Shown: positions 58,955-64,000 of the stretch, one piece after another
How positions within the stretch are numbered: position 1 is the stretch's first letter
Layout: each line of letters starts with the position of its first letter
NCBI GenBank assembly: GCA_029204225.1
Contig: CM055097.1
Span: 73,089,716 to 73,153,715, forward strand
From: Diphasiastrum complanatum
Taxonomy: Eukaryota > Streptophyta > Lycopodiopsida > Lycopodiales > Lycopodiaceae
Length of the DNA stretch: 64,000 nt
Direction of reading: 5' to 3'
Notes under the pieces: model-generated
The model's input: only the letters and a program-made list of their open reading frames with translations
Told to the model about the DNA's origin: nothing
The model's database searches: none
Translations under genes and position numbers: made by a program

Positions 58955-59656
58955 TGTGAAGAATTGAAAAAGATTATCTATGTTAGATAAAGGGGTCTTA
59001 TGTTTTTTATATCAAGCATCTAGGTGTAGGTTATTGATAGGACTAAATCTGGCATAGATGGCAAATTACCTATTTCCACTTGTAATGCCACTATTTAGTC
59101 AAAATAGAGTAAGAGGCTAAACTCATGCCAATTAGACGTAGACAAGTGTAATACTTTTGTTTGATGAAATTTAAGAGGTCCAATAGGATTTAGAGGTGGA
59201 ACCTTGAAAATGGTCCAATAGAATTTAGAGGTGAATGGGTCAATGGTCCAATAGGATTAAGAAGTGGCATAGTGTGGTCCAATCATAGTTAAGCATAGTG
59301 GTAGCTCGTGGATCTACTAGTATCATTGTACTCCTCATTTGGATCTAATTGATTATGAGATTGAGTGGATTTTGTGTGTGACTGGTTTTCTAGCTTTCTC
59401 TCTCTACCCGAGAGCTCATGATGATTTTCTCTCTCTACTCGAGGAGAGCAGCTTGTTTTTACTTAGATTATTTTTGGAACACTTCCCACACATGTGAGTG
59501 AGAGTTGGAAGTGATTGAATGCATGTAGTACTGTGTTTTTGCGATAGAATCAAACATAGATCTTGAATCTCAATCTAGTCTTGATCTTGGTGCATCTACA
59601 CACCTTAGGAGATCACAAGTACATGTGGTGGACAGTCCACACGTGTGAAATCAACA
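58955..59656 (+). repeat. 5' LTR of copia element E (702 bp)
   Basis: TGTGAAGAATTG at the left, ATCAACA at the right. CACACGTGTG lies at 59638-59647, close to the end. The left flank ATCGT (58950-58954) should be the target site; its copy lies outside the window. Confidence 0.8.
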
Positions 59657-59688
59657 TGGTATCAGGGCCTACCTAAGGTTACATTAAG

Positions 59689-61124
59689 ATGAATGTCTCT
59701 AATGAGATATTGAGGGAGATAGGTACTTGTACAACAGCCAAAGAAGCTTGGGATTGTCTCAAGTCTATCTATGAGGCTAAGAACACCTCTAGGCTCCTCA
59801 TTCTTAGAAATCAAATCTTTCAAAGTATCCAAAAGAGTGATGAGAGTGCATCTAGTTATGTTTTGAGAGTAAAAGATATTCATAGAGAGCTTTCTTGCAT
59901 TGGTGATTCCATCAATCAAAATGAGCTAGTCCAAGTCATTCTCAATGGCTTGAGAAGTGAATTTGATAACCTTGTCAAATCCTATGCCATTAAGGAAGAG
60001 CTACCAAGTGTGGAGGCTCTCCAAAGTGTGCTAATTTCAGAAGAATCAAGACAAGAGTATAAGCTCTTGAGAATGGACAAGTTTTCTCTCACTCATAATG
60101 ATGGCAAAGCCCTAATTGCCAAGGACAAGCACAAAGGGAGGAGCAAGAACCAATTTCAACAATCCTCAAGCAAGGACAAAGCCAAATCCAAAGACAAAGA
60201 TGAGGAGGAAGATGATTCCTCTAATGCTTCATCATCCAAGTTCAAGAAGAAGAAGAAGATCAAGTGTTTTTATTGTGGCAAGAAAGGCCATTATGCCACC
60301 AATTGGTTCAAGAAGAAGAATCAACTCAAGCAAGCCAATATCACCAATGATAAGGGAGATACTATTGCAAGTGATGGAGAGGGATCTCTTATGGTCTCTA
60401 GCTTCTCATCCACTCCTTTCAAGAAGGATGGCTTATGGTATATTGATAGTGGAGCCTCTTCACATATGTGTAGCTCCAAGGACTCTTTCTCTGCTATTAC
60501 ACCTTCTGATAGAGTCAAGAATCAATATACACTGCAAATGATTTTGAATGTCCTATTGAAGGCATAGGGAACATTCCCTTAAAGCTTGCATCCTCTAAAG
60601 TTCTTTCTCTTTCTAAAGTGCTTTATGTGCCTAAGCTTACTAAGAATCTCATTAGTGTTGGCCAATTGCTTGATAATGGCCTTGATGTAAAATTCAATGG
60701 TGATACTTGTACTATCAAGAAGAATGATGAGATACTTGCATTAGAATCTAGATTTGGAGGCATCTATAAACTGGATCCAAATGAATATGTGAATTCTTGT
60801 AATGTTGCTCTTGTGAACAAGCTCTCTATGGAGGAATTATGGCATAGGAGGTTGGGACATCCCAACTACAAATCCATGCTCTTTATGATCAAAGAGGCCA
60901 AAGCTATTGGCTTGTCAAAGTCATTCTCCAAGAAGATCAAGCCTTGCGAGGCTTGTGCTATTGCTAAATCTCACAAAAAGCCATTTACAAGATCTTCTAT
61001 CAAAATCAGGCATCCTTTGGAGTTAATCCACTCGGATGTGCATTTCTCATCAACTATAAGCAAGGGAGGAGCCACTTGCTTTGTTACTTTCATTGATGAT
61101 TTCACAAGATTCACTTGGATATAT
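59689..61124 (+). pseudogene. Element E gag, protease and integrase start
   Basis: The frame 59689-60567 has a gag core, a Lys/Asp-rich linker, a knuckle C-F-Y-C-x4-H-x4-W (last Cys lost) and protease W-Y-I-D-S-G-A-S-S-H-M. A frameshift near 60530 leads to N-L-I-S-V-G-Q, W-H-R-R-L-G-H (about 60845), C-E-A-C, and integrase H-S-D-V-H (about 61030) up to F-I-D-D-F. The first catalytic Asp is present; the others lie beyond the B insertion. Confidence 0.88.
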
Positions 61125-61777
61125 TGTGAAAAACTCAGATCCAAAAGATGCTAAAGTTTCATAAAGATCTTGGCCATGGAAGTTATGCACATCTAGATTG
61201 AAAAAATGATAGAAATTGTGATGTTAAGCATACTAAACATCAACTAAACATCAAAATCTGATCATAAGCTTCCACAAACAGAAACTTGCTGTCCCTGTCC
61301 GTACTTCAGAGCCTACAACCTGCATTTCACACGTGTGAAGCCATAGCAACAAAGAAATCACAATTCTAGTGGCTAGAATGCAAGATATGAACAAAAAAGT
61401 GAGAGAGAAGAAGATGGACCTTCAAAGAGCATAACATTCATTCAATAGAATGAAAATGAGATATGTACATACTCGTGGAGATGGCTATTTATAGCAGCCA
61501 TAGTGCCTCTTGGCCACTTGTCTTATGATAGGCTAAAATTGGGGTCCAATAGGATTCACCCATATACCTAGAAATTTGGTCAAATAGGAATGCACCAAAT
61601 TATGAGCCAATAGAAGAGCTCCACACTCGACCTCCTCTAATTAATGTGACCTCAAAAGTAGTGTACACATACTTTGGGCCTCTACATACATGTATGAACC
61701 TATCTCTAACTTTTATTTGGCCATAGGCCTACAAAATCTCAAGTTAGGAAAATACTACTAGTTGACAATTTTTCACA
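61125..61777 (-). repeat. 3' LTR of copia element B (653 bp)
   Basis: On the minus strand it starts TGTGAAAAATTGTCAACTAG after the purine tract GAAGAGGGAG (61787-61778) and ends GTTTTTCACA. It has a TATA box (CTATAAATA, plus-strand 61486-61494) and CACACGTGTG at 61328-61337. Confidence 0.9.
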
Positions 61778-64000
61778 CTCCCTCTTCAACTAGTTTTAGC
61801 ATAGATTTAGAAAGTACACCAAGACTTGTTCTATGCTTGAAAAATAAGTCCTTTCCCAATGCTTTGGTAAAGATATCAGCCACACATTCCTTTGATGGGA
61901 CATGTTCAAGCTTGATCTCTTTTGCCAACACTTGTTCTCTCACAAAATGGTAAGCCACCTCGATATGTTTGCTCCTTGCATGGAAAACCGGATTGCTTGC
62001 TAGACTTTGGGCTGAAAGGTTGTCACAAAAGATGATTGGACTCTCTGAAAAATCCAGCAAATGAAGCTCCATAATCATCCTCTTGATCCACACCATCTCC
62101 TTTGTGCATGATGTCAAAGCTTTGTACTCGGCCTCACTAGAAGAAAGTGATATAGTTGCTTGTTTCTTCGACATCCATGAGATAGCTCCATCACCTATGA
62201 AAATAGCATGTGCATTTATGGATTTTCTATCCATAAGGTCTCCTGCAAAATCTGAATCTGAAAAACCAAATAAGTTAGGTGATGAGCCTCTATAAACAAT
62301 GCCAAAATCTTTTGTTCCCGAGATGTATCTCAAGATCCTCTTTCCTAGTTTCCAATGTTCTATGCTAGGATCTTGCATGAATTGGCTTAATCTACCAACA
62401 CAATAAGATAAATCAGGTCTTGTGATGGTTAGATATATAAGAGAACCTATTAGCTTCCTATAGAGAGTAATGTCCTCGAAGGATCTTTCATTACCTCTTA
62501 TAGTTAGCTTTACATGTGATTCCATAGGTGTATCAATAGGATTTGCATCTACCATATGAAATCTATTGAGAATAGAAATAGCATACTTCTCTTGTGAAAT
62601 AAAAGTGATTTGAGAAGTTCTAATTACTTCTATTCCTAAGATATAGCTCAAAAGACCAAGATCATGCACTTCAAATTCCTTTTTTAGTGCTTTCTTGATA
62701 TCTTCTATATCTTCCTTGTTCCCTCCACTTAAAATAATGTCATCCACATAAATTAGAAGGATTGTAACATCATTAGCACTAATTCTAAAGTAAAGTGAAT
62801 GATCATACTCACTCATAGTGAAGTTTTGAGAAAGTAGAAAAGAGTTAAGCCTAGCATACCAACTCCTTGGTGCTTGCTTAAGACCATACAAACTTTTTTG
62901 TAGAAAACACACATGATTAGGCTTGCTATGAGAAACATAGCTCTCGGGTTGCTCCATGTAGACTTCCTCTTCAAGATCACCATTCAAGAAAGCATTAGAA
63001 ATGTCTAATTGCCAAAGATCCCATCCATAAAGAGTTGCAAGGGAAATGATTACTCTTATGCTCACCATCTTTGCCACGGGTGCAAAGGTTTCCTCATAGT
63101 CAATGCCATGCTCTTGAGCATAACCTTTAGCCACCAACCTTGCCTTCAACTTGTTGATAGATCCATCTTGATTTGTCTTTACCTTGAAGATCCATTTGCA
63201 TCCAATTGCACTTTTGCCCTTTGGAAGCTCCACCAATCTCCATGTGTTGTTCTTCATAAGTGCTTCAAACTCAAGATCCATTGCTTGGATCCATTCCTCT
63301 TCTTGCCTTGCTTCATCTACACATGAAGGTACATCAAAAGAAGTTAGGAAAGCATAGTTGGATCCATCCACCACTTGCTTACCTTTGCCATCATAAGTGA
63401 GCCTTGAGGGTTTCACTTTATGCCTTGGAGTTCTCCTTGGAATTTGACTTGAAGAGGCTTCTTCAACATCCACATCCAATGTGTCATCAACTCCATTGTC
63501 ATCAAGCACATTAGTTGCAACAACACCATCATCACTTGAAACAACTTTTGGAATGTTACTTTCATCAAAAATGACATCCCTACTTGTGAACACTTTCTTG
63601 ATTGAAGGAACATAAATCCTATATGCTTTGCTTACTTCACTATAACCAACAAAAATGCCCTTTCTTGAAGATGGATCCTCCTTAGTTCTATCATCAAGAG
63701 TAATGTTGAAGTAGCAAATGCATCCAAAAGTTCTTAGAAACTTGACATTAGGCTTCGTACCAAACAAAGCTTCAAAAGGGGTTTTTCCTTCCAATACAAC
63801 ACTTGGCCATCTATTGCATAGGAAATTTGCACACAACAAAGCATCACTCCAAAAAGGTTTAGGAAGATTAGCATTCAATCTCATTGCCTTTGCACTCTCA
63901 CACAAGGTTCTATTCTTCCTCTCGGCCACTCCATTTTGTTGTGGTGTTCTTGGACATGTGTACTCCCTCTTGATCCCATGCTCATCGCAAAAGGCTTTGA
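61773..64000 (-). CDS. Element B pol polyprotein, partial (integrase C-terminus, RT, RNase H), open
   Basis: An uninterrupted frame of about 742 codons enters from the window edge in integrase (P-Q-Q-N-G-V-A-E-R-K-N-R, with catalytic Glu). It has K-G-I-F-V-G-Y-S, RT H-K/L-K-A-R-L-V-A-K-G-Y-A-Q, L-D-I-S-N-A-F-L-N-G, an intact Y-V-D-D box (62750-62739), and RNase H with S-D-S-D-F-A-G-D, S-S-E-A-E-Y and the D-I-F-T-K-A-L tail. The stop codon overlaps the first bases of the LTR, as in RLC-G. All RT and RNase H motifs I can check are kept, so this copy may have been active recently. The first two integrase Asp residues and gag are outside the window. Confidence 0.93.
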   Translation of the reverse strand, partial: KAFCDEHGIKREYTCPRTPQQNGVAERKNRTLCESAKAMRLNANLPKPFWSDALLCANFLCNRWPSVVLEGKTPFEALFGTKPNVKFLRTFGCICYFNITLDDRTKEDPSSRKGIFVGYSEVSKAYRIYVPSIKKVFTSRDVIFDESNIPKVVSSDDGVVATNVLDDNGVDDTLDVDVEEASSSQIPRRTPRHKVKPSRLTYDGKGKQVVDGSNYAFLTSFDVPSCVDEARQEEEWIQAMDLEFEALMKNNTWRLVELPKGKSAIGCKWIFKVKTNQDGSINKLKARLVAKGYAQEHGIDYEETFAPVAKMVSIRVIISLATLYGWDLWQLDISNAFLNGDLEEEVYMEQPESYVSHSKPNHVCFLQKSLYGLKQAPRSWYARLNSFLLSQNFTMSEYDHSLYFRISANDVTILLIYVDDIILSGGNKEDIEDIKKALKKEFEVHDLGLLSYILGIEVIRTSQITFISQEKYAISILNRFHMVDANPIDTPMESHVKLTIRGNERSFEDITLYRKLIGSLIYLTITRPDLSYCVGRLSQFMQDPSIEHWKLGKRILRYISGTKDFGIVYRGSSPNLFGFSDSDFAGDLMDRKSINAHAIFIGDGAISWMSKKQATISLSSSEAEYKALTSCTKEMVWIKRMIMELHLLDFSESPIIFCDNLSAQSLASNPVFHARSKHIEVAYHFVREQVLAKEIKLEHVPSKECVADIFTKALGKDLFFKHRTSLGVLSKSMLKLVEEGV

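Larger units (their letters stand above)
58955..61124 (+). mobile_element. Ty1/copia element E, cut by element B
   Basis: LTR, primer site TGGTATCAGGGC (59657-59668, one mismatch), then gag beginning in mid-domain at I-K-M-N-V-S only about 20 bp later, so the leader and about 70 gag codons are missing. Coding runs to the integrase F-T-R-F-T-W-I-Y, where element B's LTR starts. The target-site side is TATAT (61120-61124). Confidence 0.88.
61125..64000 (-). mobile_element. Ty1/copia element B, 3' half, runs off the window
   Basis: The 3' LTR and an unbroken pol frame lie in minus orientation inside element E. It is the best-preserved relative of RLC-D1. The 5' half and 5' LTR are beyond 64000. 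Confidence 0.93.

Overview
The window is nuclear DNA of a land plant with a large, repeat-rich genome. The evidence is a plant family-1 UDP-glycosyltransferase gene, many Ty1/copia retrotransposons primed from the initiator tRNA-Met (TGGTATCAGAGC repeatedly sits just inside an LTR), a Ty3/gypsy element with a tRNA-Asp-like primer site, and a CACTA transposase remnant with plant-style introns. Long CT/GA microsatellites and old, broken copies suggest a slow-turnover genome such as a gymnosperm or fern, but I cannot name the species. I found one convincing host gene; nearly everything else is mobile DNA or its debris. The names RLC-x, RLG-1 and DTC-1 are local labels of mine.

Layout. 1-1132: copia remnant RLC-1 (+). 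1133-2669: LTR-like and diverged tandem DNA. 2670-6229: copia RLC-2 (-), whose gag is split by a 747-bp solo LTR with a 5-bp target duplication. 6230-7460: tandem array of about 151.5 bp per unit. 7826-11810: copia RLC-D1 (+), with a 1.07-kb GC-rich tandem insert in its reverse transcriptase and an expanded CT microsatellite in its 3' LTR. 11.8-18.3 kb: the low-repeat island with the single-exon UGT gene (13489-14943, -). 18476-24311: two-LTR copia element RLC-A (+), inserted into an older coiled-coil reading frame. 25228-49680: gypsy element RLG-1 (+), split after its protease by copia RLC-H (-, 29266-49036), with CATGG on both sides. RLC-H's left LTR is itself split by a 13.75-kb block (29492-43243). 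That block holds the youngest-looking element, RLC-G (LTRs about 99% identical), and a patchwork of other copia pieces. 49678-53761: RLC-C pieces and small inverted-repeat elements. 53762-55830: copia RLC-8 and its 3' LTR. 56473-57720: CACTA Tnp2 remnant. 57758-64000: three nested copia elements, F containing E containing B.

How it fits together. The retroelements carry the usual copia order (gag with a CCHC knuckle, protease, integrase, reverse transcriptase, RNase H). Each copy I can read completely has stop codons or deletions; only RLC-B is open over all of its visible part, and it runs off the window. LTR divergence agrees with the nesting: about 8% for RLC-H against about 1% for the inner RLC-G. 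Several junctions are not clean insertions: blocks from one family sit inside another, which suggests template switching or repair with filler DNA. The UGT gene, with its own TATA box, looks like the only functional host gene here.
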